46,231 bases of DNA from Spirosoma fluviale. Lineage in GTDB: Bacteria > Bacteroidota > Bacteroidia > Cytophagales > Cyclobacteriaceae. The stretch lies in the NCBI GenBank assembly GCA_945868725.1, contig CAMBMU010000013.1, positions 1-46,231 on the forward strand, written 5' to 3'. A program made the position numbers and the translations under genes. Within the stretch, counting starts at the first letter, position 1, and the number at the start of each line of letters is the position of its first letter. This document shows, piece after piece, positions 8,022 to 20,743 of this stretch. Under the pieces are notes generated by a model that was given only the letters and a program-made list of their open reading frames with translations, was not told where the DNA came from and did no database searches.

Positions 8022-8624
8022 CTAGCCCACAGGATACAACGATTCATTCAGAAAAGGAATCAGTGCGAGCACCATGGCCTGTTGGTAATAGGCTTCCCGT
8101 GTGATGAGGCCATGCGTAAGCAACCCAACAGATCCTCCCTGTTGCTTGGAGTTTTGCGCTTGAAATACCAAATCATCGGCATGTCCCAATTCCATCCCAT
8201 CCTGAATCAAGGCGACTACGGGTGGAGGTAAGTAAAAAGTGCCTGTCTTGGATTGGCTGGATTTGCCCGAGCAGTGCAGCACATAGATCCAAGCAAAAGC
8301 ATACATCCCTTGTGGGTCTTCATCCACCCCGCCTTCAATTCCTACCCAGTAGTCCGCCTCGGGAACAAGAGATTTGGCATGGGTAGTGCGATTTTTGGCT
8401 CCGAGGAGGGTTTCCTCCTCAGATCGCGGCTGTGCTGGGATATCAGAAAGGGCATCAACACCCTCCACTAAACCTACTTTTCCAAATGCTTGGGTAAAGG
8501 CCTCTCGGGTACAGCCAACTTTTACCGGGTTTTTGCTACCCACGATTACTAGTGTGGGAGCGGGCTGATTTTCTAGCACTGTGGTCAAAGCCTTAAGCCA
8601 TATTGGTAAATACCTGGTTGACAT
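8022..8624 (-). CDS. Inosine/xanthosine triphosphatase (YjjX/DUF84 family)
   Basis: YjjX-type non-canonical NTP hydrolase of 200 residues, which removes ITP and XTP from the nucleotide pool. The family opening VIVGSKNPVKV is followed by QPRSEEETLLGAKNR and DYWVGIEGGVD, which are hallmarks. The conserved core starts at about residue 24, so the reading frame carries a longer N-terminus than the usual 170-180 residue proteins. The ATG at 8624 lies inside the end of yebC, overlapping by 32 bases; a GTG about 17 codons further in (encoding VLENQ) is an alternative start. The two genes are probably translated in a coupled way. Confidence 0.85.
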   Translation of the reverse strand: MSTRYLPIWLKALTTVLENQPAPTLVIVGSKNPVKVGCTREAFTQAFGKVGLVEGVDALSDIPAQPRSEEETLLGAKNRTTHAKSLVPEADYWVGIEGGVDEDPQGMYAFAWIYVLHCSGKSSQSKTGTFYLPPPVVALIQDGMELGHADDLVFQAQNSKQQGGSVGLLTHGLITREAYYQQAMVLALIPFLNESLYPVG

Positions 8625-9300
8625 CGTCGTCCTCTTCCAGACGATCGATAAGCTTATTGATTAGCTCTTCTTGCTCTTCGGTCAATTCAGTAAGTGTACT
8701 TGGAAAGCGTTGGAAATCTGCGGAGATCATCTCTATATTTCGGTCTTCAAGGGCCTTTTGCATCAAGCCAAAGTCTTCAAATTCGGTGTAAGCAAAAATC
8801 TCCCCTTCATTCTCCGCAATTTCGGTGAGTCCAAAATCGATCAATTCCAATTCAAGTTCCTCAAGATCGTATGCCGCTTTCGCAAAACGGAATACTGCTT
8901 TGTGCTCAAACATGAAGCTGACGGATCCTGAAGTTCCCATAGAGCCTCCTGCTTTGGCAAAGTAGGACCTTACATTAGCTACGGTTCGATTGGTATTGTC
9001 TGTGGAAGTTTCCACGATAAAGGCTATTCCAAAGGGGCCATAGCCCTCGTATACTACTTCTTCGTAGTCTTTTTCATCCTTGTTGGAGGCCCGTTTGATC
9101 GCACCTTCGATACGATCCTTGGGCATTTGCGCACCTTTGGCGTTTTGGATGACAGTCCGAAGTTTGGCATTACTAGAAGGGTCCGGTCCGCCCACCTTCA
9201 CGGCCATGACGATTTCCTTCCCTAGTCGGGTAAATACCTTGGACATCTTGTCCCAACGCTTGAATTTTCGCTCTTTTCTGAATTCAAATGCTCTTCCCAT
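8593..9300 (-). CDS. yebC: YebC/PmpR family protein (TACO1 homologue)
   Basis: YebC-family protein of 235 residues. The N-terminal signature is the Bacteroidota form (MGRAFEFRKERKFKRW), followed by FTRLGKEI, GGPDPSSNAKLR, AKGAQMPKDRIEGAIKRA and EGYGPFGIAFIVE. Members were first described as transcription regulators; the mitochondrial homologue TACO1 and recent bacterial work connect the family to translation, especially through proline-rich stretches. It is slightly shorter than the usual 240-250 residues. It precedes and overlaps yjjX. A TAnnTTTG box lies 21 bases upstream of its ATG. Confidence 0.93.
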   Translation of the reverse strand: MGRAFEFRKERKFKRWDKMSKVFTRLGKEIVMAVKVGGPDPSSNAKLRTVIQNAKGAQMPKDRIEGAIKRASNKDEKDYEEVVYEGYGPFGIAFIVETSTDNTNRTVANVRSYFAKAGGSMGTSGSVSFMFEHKAVFRFAKAAYDLEELELELIDFGLTEIAENEGEIFAYTEFEDFGLMQKALEDRNIEMISADFQRFPSTLTELTEEQEELINKLIDRLEEDDDVNQVFTNMA

Positions 9301-9321
9301 GGATATGTTGTGTTAATTAGC

Positions 9322-9329
9322 CAAAAATA
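9322..9329 (-). promoter_or_regulatory. Possible -7 promoter box for yebC
   Basis: CAAAAATA on the plus strand reads TATTTTTG on the coding strand, matching the Bacteroidota -7 consensus TAnnTTTG 21 bases before the yebC ATG. No good -33 TTTG is at the proper spacing, so this is a weak call. Confidence 0.4.
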
Positions 9330-9444
9330 GTAAATCATTTTTACAAAGAGGAACCTGAATTCCATTTATCAAATTGACAATTCTTTACCTCCAAAGGATC
9401 CATTTTTGACCGCTTACCGTATAAATCAACTTAAGCATGTCCTT

Positions 9445-10794
9445 ATGATTCATTCCAATCCTCAACCCATTCCTAATCTTCCTTCGCTTGATTTACCAAA
9501 AGTCGTCATCGTGGGAGGTGGATTTGCAGGCCTTAAGCTCGCCATGAGCCTAAGGAATCGCCCTTTTCAAGTGATTCTTTTGGACAAGAATAATTACCAT
9601 CAGTTTCAGCCGCTTTTGTATCAGGTAGCTACTGCTGGATTGGGAGCAAGTGCCATTTCATTTCCCTTACGTAAGATTTTTCACGGAATACCCAATGCCA
9701 GCTTTCGAATGGCTGAGGCAGTAGCGGTGGAACCTGCAATAAAGCGGCTCCACACGGAAATTGGCTACCTCGATTATGACCATTTGGTGCTCGCTATGGG
9801 TGCAGACACCAATTACTTTGGAGCAAAGAATATCGAGTACTTTTCTTCGCCGATGAAGTCGGTATCGGAAGCCCTGTATATTCGAAACAAACTGATTTCT
9901 AATTATGAGCGGGCGATTACGATCCCAAAAATGGAAGACAGGAAATCCCTAATGAATATGGTGATTGTGGGAGGTGGCCCTACAGGGGTAGAACTTGCTG
10001 GTGCTATGGCCGAATTAAGAAATAATGTCTTTCCAAAGGATTACCCAGAATTGAGTTTTAAAAACATGAAGGTCGTTTTGATTGAAGCGGGACCAAAACT
10101 ACTTGCCGCAATGTCATCGGAGGCTCAAAGTCATGCCTTTAAATACCTTCAAAAACTTGGTGTAGAGGTATTTTTGGATACCAAAGTCTTGGACTATGAT
10201 GGGAAAGTGGTTTCTATCGAGGGGAAGGAACCGATCGAAACTCAGACCCTGCTATGGGCAGCAGGGATCAAACCTAATCGAATTGAGGGCTTTGATTCGA
10301 GTAATTATGCAGGTAACGGAAGAATGCTAGTGAATGAGTTTAACCAATTAATTGGCGTTGAAGGAGTCTATGTTTTGGGCGATCAGTGTCTTTTGCCTCA
10401 AGGGAATTTTCCAAAGGGGCATCCTCAAGTGGCACAGGTAGCCATTCAACAGGCAAAGAATTTATCCAAAAATCTTTTCAGAATGGCTAAAGGTGAGCAT
10501 CTACTCCCTTTTCGATACCTAGATCTTGGTTCCATGGCCACAGTAGGGCGAAAGTTGGCTGTGGTAGATTTGCCATTCTATAAGTTCCAAGGCTTTCTAG
10601 CCTGGATGACCTGGTTGTTTGTGCATTTAATGGCCATTCTTGGGATAAAGAACAAACTTTTCATCTTTCTAGATTGGTCTTGGAATTACCTCAGCATTGA
10701 TTCGAGTCTACGTCTCCTTATCAAGTCAAAGTATGTACGAGCTTCGGAGCGAAAAGAACTGATCGAAGAAAATGGCTTTTCTGATTTAGATTAA
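9445..10794 (+). CDS. Type II NADH dehydrogenase (NAD(P)/FAD-dependent oxidoreductase)
   Basis: NDH-2-type flavoprotein of 449 residues. The FAD-binding loop GGGFAG is at 24-29, the NADH-binding loop VGGGPTGVELAG starts near 174, and GVYVLGDQ precedes the C-terminal flavin contact. The enzyme passes electrons from NADH to quinone without pumping protons. The C-terminal 70 residues include an aromatic hydrophobic segment (FLAWMTWLFVHLMAILG) that would anchor it to the inner membrane face. The frame opens with TTG at 9406; I use the ATG at 9445 because the sequence before it resembles no part of the family. It stands alone, with 144 bases separating it from the divergent yebC. Confidence 0.88.
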   Translation: MIHSNPQPIPNLPSLDLPKVVIVGGGFAGLKLAMSLRNRPFQVILLDKNNYHQFQPLLYQVATAGLGASAISFPLRKIFHGIPNASFRMAEAVAVEPAIKRLHTEIGYLDYDHLVLAMGADTNYFGAKNIEYFSSPMKSVSEALYIRNKLISNYERAITIPKMEDRKSLMNMVIVGGGPTGVELAGAMAELRNNVFPKDYPELSFKNMKVVLIEAGPKLLAAMSSEAQSHAFKYLQKLGVEVFLDTKVLDYDGKVVSIEGKEPIETQTLLWAAGIKPNRIEGFDSSNYAGNGRMLVNEFNQLIGVEGVYVLGDQCLLPQGNFPKGHPQVAQVAIQQAKNLSKNLFRMAKGEHLLPFRYLDLGSMATVGRKLAVVDLPFYKFQGFLAWMTWLFVHLMAILGIKNKLFIFLDWSWNYLSIDSSLRLLIKSKYVRASERKELIEENGFSDLD

Positions 10795-10850
10795 TTAACA
10801 GTCCATTTTCAAAGTCGATTAAACCCCACTTGCTCAGTCTGGTCTAATTT

Positions 10851-11282
10851 ATGAAACAAACCAATGAAAAGATGAAAAAATGGATCCTTGGAGCGGCAGT
10901 CATGACCTGTATCAGTCTTGGGCTTTCTGCGCAGCATCAGAAGAAAAACTCTCGAGAACTAAGTGCAATAGAGCGCGCAGAAAAGATGAGCAATCGAATG
11001 GCGGAAGAACTGAAGCTTACAGAAGAACAGAAAAAGCAAGTGAGCAAGGTGGTACTTGATAATGCCAATAGGCAGGAGGAGCTTATCCAAAAGCGAAAAG
11101 CAGAATTTGAAGCTCAAAAGGAATACAGAATGGATCAAGAGAAAAAGATTGGAGCAATCTTGACAGAAGAGCAAAAAATGATTTGGGAGCAGCGGAAGGA
11201 ATCTCGACAGCATCGGGACGCTCATCCAGGAAGTGGGAAGTATCACGATAGAGGAGCCCCCAGATTCCGAAGAGGGCGTTAA
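10851..11282 (+). CDS. Small Spy/DUF4890-like periplasmic protein
   Basis: A 143-residue protein with a signal peptide (MKKWILGAAVMTCISLGLSAQ) and two copies of an LTxxQ-like motif, LKLTEEQKKQV and ILTEEQKMIWEQ, separated by a long charged helix. This pattern is typical of Spy/CpxP-like and DUF4890 helical periplasmic proteins, which bind unfolded proteins or respond to envelope stress; function here is inferred. The tail is basic and disordered (ending PRFRRGR). A second ATG at 10872 begins directly at the signal peptide and may be the true start. A strong terminator follows immediately. Confidence 0.75.
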   Translation: MKQTNEKMKKWILGAAVMTCISLGLSAQHQKKNSRELSAIERAEKMSNRMAEELKLTEEQKKQVSKVVLDNANRQEELIQKRKAEFEAQKEYRMDQEKKIGAILTEEQKMIWEQRKESRQHRDAHPGSGKYHDRGAPRFRRGR

Positions 11283-11318
11283 CAAAAAAGGGCCACAGTG
11301 ATGTGGCCCTTTTTTGTT
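11281..11318. terminator. Bidirectional terminator between the Spy-like gene and gltD
   Basis: A perfect 16-bp stem (11281-11296 with 11303-11318, core GGGCCAC/GTGGCCC) has a 6-nt loop and A/T runs on both outer sides. It can end both the rightward Spy-like transcript and the leftward gltBD transcript, whose stop is at 11329. Confidence 0.93.
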
Positions 11319-11328
11319 GCTGACTTTT

Positions 11329-12804
11329 TTAAACTTGTTCACGCTGCTCCTCTACTTCAAAATAGGAGGCGTCTTTTTTGGGCAATGAAGAGCTGCCCAT
11401 CAAATAGCTGTCTACCTGGACTGCAGCCTCTCTGCCTTCTGATATGGCCCATACGACTAGAGATTGGCCCCTTCGCATGTCTCCTGCAAGAAATACTTTC
11501 GGGTTTGAACTGGCATACTGCTTGGATTTGGGGAGCTGATTTTCAAGAAGTTCCACCCCAAAACTGCCCAACAAATCTGTTTGTCCTGGACCCACATATC
11601 CGATGGCCAGGAAGGCCAAATCACAGGGTATTGTCTGCTCTGTACCTTCTACTACCTCATAAGTCATGCGGCCTCCAGCATCCTTCCATGCTATATCTAC
11701 TACTACGAGTCCGGTTACTTCTCCTTTTTCGTTGCCTACAAATTCCTTGGTAAGCACTGAGAAGAGGCGCTCAGCACCCTCCTCATGTGAACTGGAAGTT
11801 CGCAAGGTCATTGGCCATTCCGGCCAAGGATTAGAAGTTGTTCGCTTTACGGGTGGTTTGGGAAGTAATTCCAACTGGGTGACTCCCCTCGCTCCATGTC
11901 TTCTGGAGGTTCCAATACAGTCACTTCCAGTATCTCCACCTCCAATAACGAGCACATTTTTGTCGGTTGCCGAGATTGGATTTTCCGCTACCTCTCCGCC
12001 GATCACTTGATTTTGAGGGGTAAGGAATTCCATAGCAAAATGAACTCCCTTAAGCGAGCTTCCAGGAATAGCTAGTCCTCGGGGTTTTTGGGCTCCTACA
12101 GACAAAACTACCGCATCGAAGTTCTTCAGCACTTCCTCCGCTGCTAAAGTTGTCCCTATTTCCGTTTGGGTACTAAAACGAACTCCCTCTTCCTCCATCA
12201 AGGAGATTCTCCGATCTATTACCCATTTTTCCAACTTAAAGTCTGGTATACCATAGCGCAGTAGCCCACCAATTTTGGCATTTTTTTCAAAAAGGGTCAC
12301 CTCATGTCCTGCCTGATTGAGTTGGTCTGCAGCAGCAAGACCCGCAGGTCCTGAGCCAATTACTGCTACGCGTTTTCCTGTTCGTACTTTTGGAGGGGAA
12401 GGAGCAATTAGACCAAGATCGTAGGCTTTCTCGACAATGTTCTTTTCAATCAACTCGATGGCCACTGGATCCTTATTGATTCCTAGCACACAGCTTGCTT
12501 CACAAGGGGCAGGACAGATCCTGCCCGTAAATTCGGGGAAGTTATTTGTACTCTTCAGGATGCGGATGGCCTGAGGCCAATTTTCCTGGTAGACCGCTTC
12601 GTTAAATTCAGGGATCATATTTCCGAGTGGGCAGCCGTGGTGACAAAAAGGCACTCCACAGTCCATGCAGCGAGCGGCCTGATTGTGTAGCTGTTTTTCG
12701 GAAAATGGCGTATAAATTTCCTGATAATCCCCCAGCCGAACTTGTGGATCACGGCTTGAAGGGGTTTCTCGATTGTAGTGTAAAAATCCGTCTTTGGCAC
12801 CCAT
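11329..12804 (-). CDS. gltD: Glutamate synthase small subunit
   Basis: Beta subunit of NADPH-dependent glutamate synthase, 491 residues. It takes electrons from NADPH through FAD and passes them via iron-sulfur clusters to GltB. The N-terminal cysteine motifs are CMDCGVPFCHHGCP and CPAPCEASC. Next come the FAD loop VIGSGPAGLAAAD near 150 and the NADPH loop VIGGGDTGSDC, and the C-terminal GDMRRGQSLVVWAISEGR motif is present. The frame opens with TTG at 12813; the ATG at 12804 gives the usual MGAKDGFLHYNR start and lies one base after the gltB stop, which implies translational coupling. It is the second gene of a gltB-gltD operon and ends at a bidirectional terminator. Confidence 0.96.
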   Translation of the reverse strand: MGAKDGFLHYNRETPSSRDPQVRLGDYQEIYTPFSEKQLHNQAARCMDCGVPFCHHGCPLGNMIPEFNEAVYQENWPQAIRILKSTNNFPEFTGRICPAPCEASCVLGINKDPVAIELIEKNIVEKAYDLGLIAPSPPKVRTGKRVAVIGSGPAGLAAADQLNQAGHEVTLFEKNAKIGGLLRYGIPDFKLEKWVIDRRISLMEEEGVRFSTQTEIGTTLAAEEVLKNFDAVVLSVGAQKPRGLAIPGSSLKGVHFAMEFLTPQNQVIGGEVAENPISATDKNVLVIGGGDTGSDCIGTSRRHGARGVTQLELLPKPPVKRTTSNPWPEWPMTLRTSSSHEEGAERLFSVLTKEFVGNEKGEVTGLVVVDIAWKDAGGRMTYEVVEGTEQTIPCDLAFLAIGYVGPGQTDLLGSFGVELLENQLPKSKQYASSNPKVFLAGDMRRGQSLVVWAISEGREAAVQVDSYLMGSSSLPKKDASYFEVEEQREQV

Positions 12805-12805
12805 A

Positions 12806-17299
<4,494 letters not shown>

Positions 17300-17320
17300 T
17301 TCTATAAGTTTAATAGGTTT

Positions 17321-17328
17321 CAAAATTA
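17321..17328 (-). promoter_or_regulatory. Likely -7 promoter box of gltBD
   Basis: CAAAATTA reads TAATTTTG on the coding strand and matches TAnnTTTG. It lies 21 bases before the preferred gltB ATG, as close as the boxes of yebC and gldE. No clear -33 element is seen. Confidence 0.5.
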
Positions 17329-17352
17329 AAAATTACTGATTTTTTTAAAATA

Positions 17353-17486
17353 AGCATAATTTAAAACCCATAATTATGCTGAAATGATTTGAAAAAATCT
17401 TTTTTATTAAAAATAAGATAAAAATTTGAATGGATTTTCAGGCTTTATAAAAAATAATATGCCTTATTTTTAAAATAAGGCATATT
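17353..17486. repeat. Two palindromes upstream of gltB
   Basis: AGCATAATT (17353-17361) pairs with AATTATGCT (17372-17380) around a 10-nt loop. Further up, a near-perfect 31-base palindrome spans 17456-17486, with 15-base arms AATATGCCTTATTTT and its exact complement around one T. The two elements share a diverged sequence, TTAAAATAAGCATAATTTAAA at 17345-17365 and TTAAAATAAGG(C)ATATTTTAAA near 17470-17491. They could be operators for nitrogen or amino-acid control of gltBD, or hairpins. The rest of the 17300-17621 spacer is AT-rich with nothing else recognised. Confidence 0.55.
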
Positions 17487-17573
17487 TTAAACTTGAAAAA
17501 TAGTTTTTGAGGGGGGAATGGAAATATTTTGTTCAACTGGGAAAAATAGGAGGATTCTTTTTTTGAACCGCAA

Positions 17574-17607
17574 TATTCCCAATAAACGAGCAGTAGTATT
17601 GGGAATA
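17574..17607 (-). terminator. Hairpin downstream of gldE
   Basis: TATTCCCAATA (17574-17584) and TATTGGGAATA (17597-17607) form a perfect 11-bp stem just after the gldE stop. There is no T-run after it on the gldE strand, so it may stabilise the mRNA end rather than terminate by itself. Confidence 0.5.
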
Positions 17608-17621
17608 AACCAAATAAAAAT

Positions 17622-18971
17622 TTAGTCTGTAAATGGGGAAGTGATGTCTTTTTCTCCTCCGCTTAGGTAGACTTTTACTTTTTTGATTTTTCGAGTATCC
17701 ACCGCCAAGATGGTGAATTCAAAATCTTTGAAGCGGATTTTTGCCCCGTTTTTGGGCATTTTTGAATTTAGCTCAAGGAGCAAGCCGCCAAGAGACTCAC
17801 TTTCACCTTTTACTTCATCAAATACTTGCGTATCTAAATCTATTTTTTTGCAAAAATCATTGAGGGAAACCTTCCCTTCAAAGATAAAGGTGTCCACATC
17901 GATCTCCTGAAAAAACAGGGTATCCGTATCATCAAATTCATCGTTGATTTCGCCAATAATCTCTTCAATTAAGTCTTCTAGGGTGACCAAGCCAGAGGTG
18001 CCGCCATATTCATCCACGACGATGGCCATGTGCACCCGCATTTTTTGAAAATCTTTGAGGAGGGAGTCTGCTTTTTTATTTTCAGGAACGAAGAAACTCT
18101 TTCGAATCAAAGATTTCCACTCGAAGGTTTCATCTTTTTCGATGTGAGGGAGTAAGTCCTTGATGTAGAGAATTCCTAGAATACGGTCAATCGTCTCTTC
18201 ATAAACTGGGATTCTAGAGTAGCCGCTTTTGTTGACTTTATCCATCAATTCATGGAAATCAATTTCAACATCTATGGCGGAGATTTCCATGCGGCTTTTC
18301 ATGACCTGACGGACGTTAAGCGTACCAAAATTCACGATGCCACGAAGGATTTCTTTTTCTTCTTCAGGGGTGTCTTCGGTTGTCATTTCCAAAGCTTGAT
18401 TCAGTTCATCTACGGATAGTGAATACCCTTTTTGTTGAACACGCTTTTCTATGAGGTTACTGAATGCGATTAGAAATACCGAAAAAGGCTTTAGAAGGTG
18501 AGTGAAAAAAGTAATTGGAGTTGCAAGTGCCAATGCAAAACGGGTATTGGCTTGGTTGGCGTACACTTTCGGTACAATCTCTCCAAAAAATACGATGGCA
18601 AAGGTTACGCCAACTGTTTGAATTAAAATGACTACTAGACCAGTAGCGTTCGTTCCAAAAAGGGTCCAAGTAACAAAGGTCGTCAAGGTGACGATGCCGA
18701 TATTGATTAAGTTATTTAGAATAAGAACAGTACTGAGCAAGATTTTTGGTGTTGCCAATAAGCTGGTGATCACTCTCCCTTTTTCTGGATGTTTTTGGTT
18801 GAGATCGATTAGCTCGTCTTTACTCAACGAAAAAAAAGCTACTTCAGAACCAGATACCAATGCAGATCCTACGAGGAGGATGAGGAGCGCGAGCCCATTA
18901 AACAAAAAATAAGAGAATGAAAACGAAGAAACCTGGGCTATCAGTAAGTAACTCGGGTAGGGGTCATCCAT
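17622..18971 (-). CDS. gldE: GldE-like CNNM/CBS/CorC domain membrane protein
   Basis: Hemolysin-C/CorC type protein of 449 residues. An N-terminal DUF21/CNNM membrane domain (about 15-200, with FSLSKDELIDLNQ and GEIVPKVYANQ) is followed by a CBS pair (about 210-345, VRQVMKSRMEISAID and VVDEYGGTSGLVTLEDLIEEIIGEI). A CorC_HlyC domain ends it at about 360-440. In Flavobacterium johnsoniae the protein of this type beside ssb is GldE, a gliding-motility accessory linked to the lipoprotein GldD. The mutY-ssb-gldE order here supports the name, but gldD is not next to it. General CNNM proteins are tied to divalent-metal transport, so that role is an alternative. Confidence 0.82.
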   Translation of the reverse strand: MDDPYPSYLLIAQVSSFSFSYFLFNGLALLILLVGSALVSGSEVAFFSLSKDELIDLNQKHPEKGRVITSLLATPKILLSTVLILNNLINIGIVTLTTFVTWTLFGTNATGLVVILIQTVGVTFAIVFFGEIVPKVYANQANTRFALALATPITFFTHLLKPFSVFLIAFSNLIEKRVQQKGYSLSVDELNQALEMTTEDTPEEEKEILRGIVNFGTLNVRQVMKSRMEISAIDVEIDFHELMDKVNKSGYSRIPVYEETIDRILGILYIKDLLPHIEKDETFEWKSLIRKSFFVPENKKADSLLKDFQKMRVHMAIVVDEYGGTSGLVTLEDLIEEIIGEINDEFDDTDTLFFQEIDVDTFIFEGKVSLNDFCKKIDLDTQVFDEVKGESESLGGLLLELNSKMPKNGAKIRFKDFEFTILAVDTRKIKKVKVYLSGGEKDITSPFTD

Positions 18972-18992
18972 GTGTTTAGTTCAATAAGGAGT

Positions 18993-19000
18993 CAAAGTTA
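18993..19000 (-). promoter_or_regulatory. Possible -7 promoter box of gldE
   Basis: CAAAGTTA reads TAACTTTG on the coding strand, an exact TAnnTTTG, 21 bases before the gldE ATG. It borders the hairpin at 19000-19038, so gldE could be expressed apart from ssb. Confidence 0.45.
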
Positions 19001-19038
19001 TACAAATCCCCTGAATTAAGGGAACAGGGGATTTGTAT
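19000..19038 (-). terminator. Hairpin between ssb and gldE
   Basis: A perfect 14-bp stem, ATACAAATCCCCTG (19000-19013) and CAGGGGATTTGTAT (19025-19038), has an 11-nt loop and sits 5 bases after the ssb stop. No T-run follows on the ssb strand. It may be a weak terminator or a processing or stability element separating ssb from gldE. Confidence 0.55.
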
Positions 19039-19043
19039 TTCAA

Positions 19044-19496
19044 TTAAAAGGGCAAATCATCGTCTCCCTCATCAAGGGATACCATGGGTGCGCTTGGTGC
19101 AGGGGATGAACTTGGCATTGCGGCCATTCCAGAATTCGGAGCGGGAGTAGTGGCCATTCCTTCCGGCTTGCCGCCTACCATGGTAAAGCTCAATACTCTG
19201 ATTTTCATCTTCTTTCGATTTTGACCTTGCTCATCCGTCCATTTGTCAGACTTGATTTTGCCTTCCACATAGATTTGAGAGCCCTTTTTCAGGTATTTCT
19301 CAGCAATTTTTGCTTGTTGATCCCAAAGCTCCAAGTCGTGCCATTCGGTCTGCTCCACTCGGTTGCCATTTCGATCTTGGTAAGCCTCCGAGGTAGCTAG
19401 GCTTAGGTTGGCTACTACCTTGTCTCCTTCCAAATATTTCACTTCTGGGTCAGATCCTAGATGTCCCAATAAAATGACCTTGTTTACTCCTGCCAT
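19044..19496 (-). CDS. ssb: Single-stranded DNA-binding protein
   Basis: SSB of 150 residues. The N-terminal OB fold (about 1-105) begins MAGVNKVILLGHLGSDPEVKY and includes VEQTEWHDLELWDQQAKIAEKYLKKGSQIYVEGK-type strands. A Pro/Ala/Met/Ser-rich linker follows, and the acidic tip DDDLPF binds partner repair and replication proteins. It coats single-stranded DNA during replication, repair and recombination. It lies 46 bases after mutY on the same strand, so the pair is probably one transcript. A 14-bp hairpin follows before gldE. Confidence 0.97.
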   Translation of the reverse strand: MAGVNKVILLGHLGSDPEVKYLEGDKVVANLSLATSEAYQDRNGNRVEQTEWHDLELWDQQAKIAEKYLKKGSQIYVEGKIKSDKWTDEQGQNRKKMKIRVLSFTMVGGKPEGMATTPAPNSGMAAMPSSSPAPSAPMVSLDEGDDDLPF

Positions 19497-19542
19497 AACA
19501 TTTTGTTTTTAGTAGTTAAAAAGTTTAAAAGATTGAAAGTAA

Positions 19543-20598
19543 TCAAATCTCTCGATCAGTCAAATAGCGAACAATCAATTTGGGCTTGGGTAAAGCGTCA
19601 ATTTGCTGTTGCTCCACCAAGTCAAATCCCACTTTTTGGCACCAATGAACCAATTCAGCGCGTTTGTTGGGAGAAAGTTCGATTTCCCAAAAGCTCCCAA
19701 GTATCCGTTGATGCGACAGAAGATGTCGGTATTTTTTAGGAAATAGGACAGCTTCTTGGCTCAGATTTTCTTGCCAAGGGAAGGTTTCTTGTTCGAGAAG
19801 GGGGAAATCATACAAGCCCGTCCAAATATCACCCGCACCTCTTTTATTCCAAACTACCTGACCTGCACAGCGAATCACCAGGTAGTTGAGGATACGTTCC
19901 TTGACCTTAGTTTTATTGATTTTTAAGGGCAAGGAGCTTACGAGGCCTTTTTGAAATGCAAAGCAGGAGGTGGAAAGTGGGCATTCTGCACAGGATGGGT
20001 TTTTGGGCACACAGCAGCGGGAGCCAAAATCCATCATGGCCTGGTTGAATTCGCCTGGGAAATTTTCAGGAATCAGCTGGTTGGCGAGGGCTTCGAACTC
20101 TTTTTTTCCTTTGCCACTAGCAATGTCTGTGGCAATTCCAAAGTAACGAGCGAGAACCCGGAATACATTGCCATCTACCACTGCCTGAACCTCCCCAAAG
20201 GCGAAACTAGCGATTGCTGCTGCGGTGTAGCTGCCAACGCCTTTCAATTGGATGAGGGTAGCGTAGCGATTTGGAAAAACGCCTCCTAGTTCTCTCCAAA
20301 TATACTGTGCGCAGCCATGCAGGTTGCGTGCTCTGCTGTAGTAGCCCAAGCCCTGCCAGAGGCGGAGTACTTCTTCTTCTGGTGCTTCTGCCAGCTCTTG
20401 CACAGTAGGATAAGCTTTTGAAAATGCTTCGTAATAGGGCAAGCCCTGTGCCACGCGGGTTTGCTGAAGAATGATTTCCGAGAGCCAAATTTTATAGGGA
20501 TCTTGGGTTTCGCGCCAAGGTAAATGCCGAGGATTTTCTCGGTACCAAGAAAGGATTGAATTTGAAAAGAATTGATTTTCAATGACTTTGCTCTTCAT
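19543..20598 (-). CDS. mutY: A/G-specific adenine DNA glycosylase
   Basis: MutY of 351 residues, which removes adenine mispaired with 8-oxoguanine. The catalytic Glu41 is in SEIILQQTRV, the helix-hairpin-helix LKGVGSYTA is at 118-126, and the catalytic Asp142 is in VDGNVFRVL. The 4Fe-4S cluster uses Cys196-x6-Cys203-x2-Cys206-x5-Cys212. The C-terminal part (about 230-345) is the MutT-like domain that recognises 8-oxoG. It is first in a mutY-ssb set and diverges from the HU gene across 145 bases, a layout common in Bacteroidota. Confidence 0.96.
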   Translation of the reverse strand: MKSKVIENQFFSNSILSWYRENPRHLPWRETQDPYKIWLSEIILQQTRVAQGLPYYEAFSKAYPTVQELAEAPEEEVLRLWQGLGYYSRARNLHGCAQYIWRELGGVFPNRYATLIQLKGVGSYTAAAIASFAFGEVQAVVDGNVFRVLARYFGIATDIASGKGKKEFEALANQLIPENFPGEFNQAMMDFGSRCCVPKNPSCAECPLSTSCFAFQKGLVSSLPLKINKTKVKERILNYLVIRCAGQVVWNKRGAGDIWTGLYDFPLLEQETFPWQENLSQEAVLFPKKYRHLLSHQRILGSFWEIELSPNKRAELVHWCQKVGFDLVEQQQIDALPKPKLIVRYLTDREI

Positions 20599-20669
20599 TT
20601 GTGATTCGTTGCCAGACTACAAACCAAGGTATTTTTTTCGAATATCTTTTTTAATTGCGTTGATTTTTG

Positions 20670-20677
20670 TACATTTG
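20670..20677 (+). promoter_or_regulatory. Likely -7 promoter box of the HU operon
   Basis: TACATTTG matches TAnnTTTG exactly, 66 bases before the HU start. Transcription from here would include a leader of about 60 bases. The -33 side is not clear. Confidence 0.5.
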
Positions 20678-20743
20678 CAGTCCCAAAAATACTTGGTTAA
20701 TAGGTTGTTAAGCTTATTTTGAATTTTCTAAATTTTAATCACA

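Noticed and set aside
11298-11753. 151-residue plus-strand frame opposite gltD
   Set aside because: It begins inside the terminator and is antisense to the C-terminal GltD motifs.
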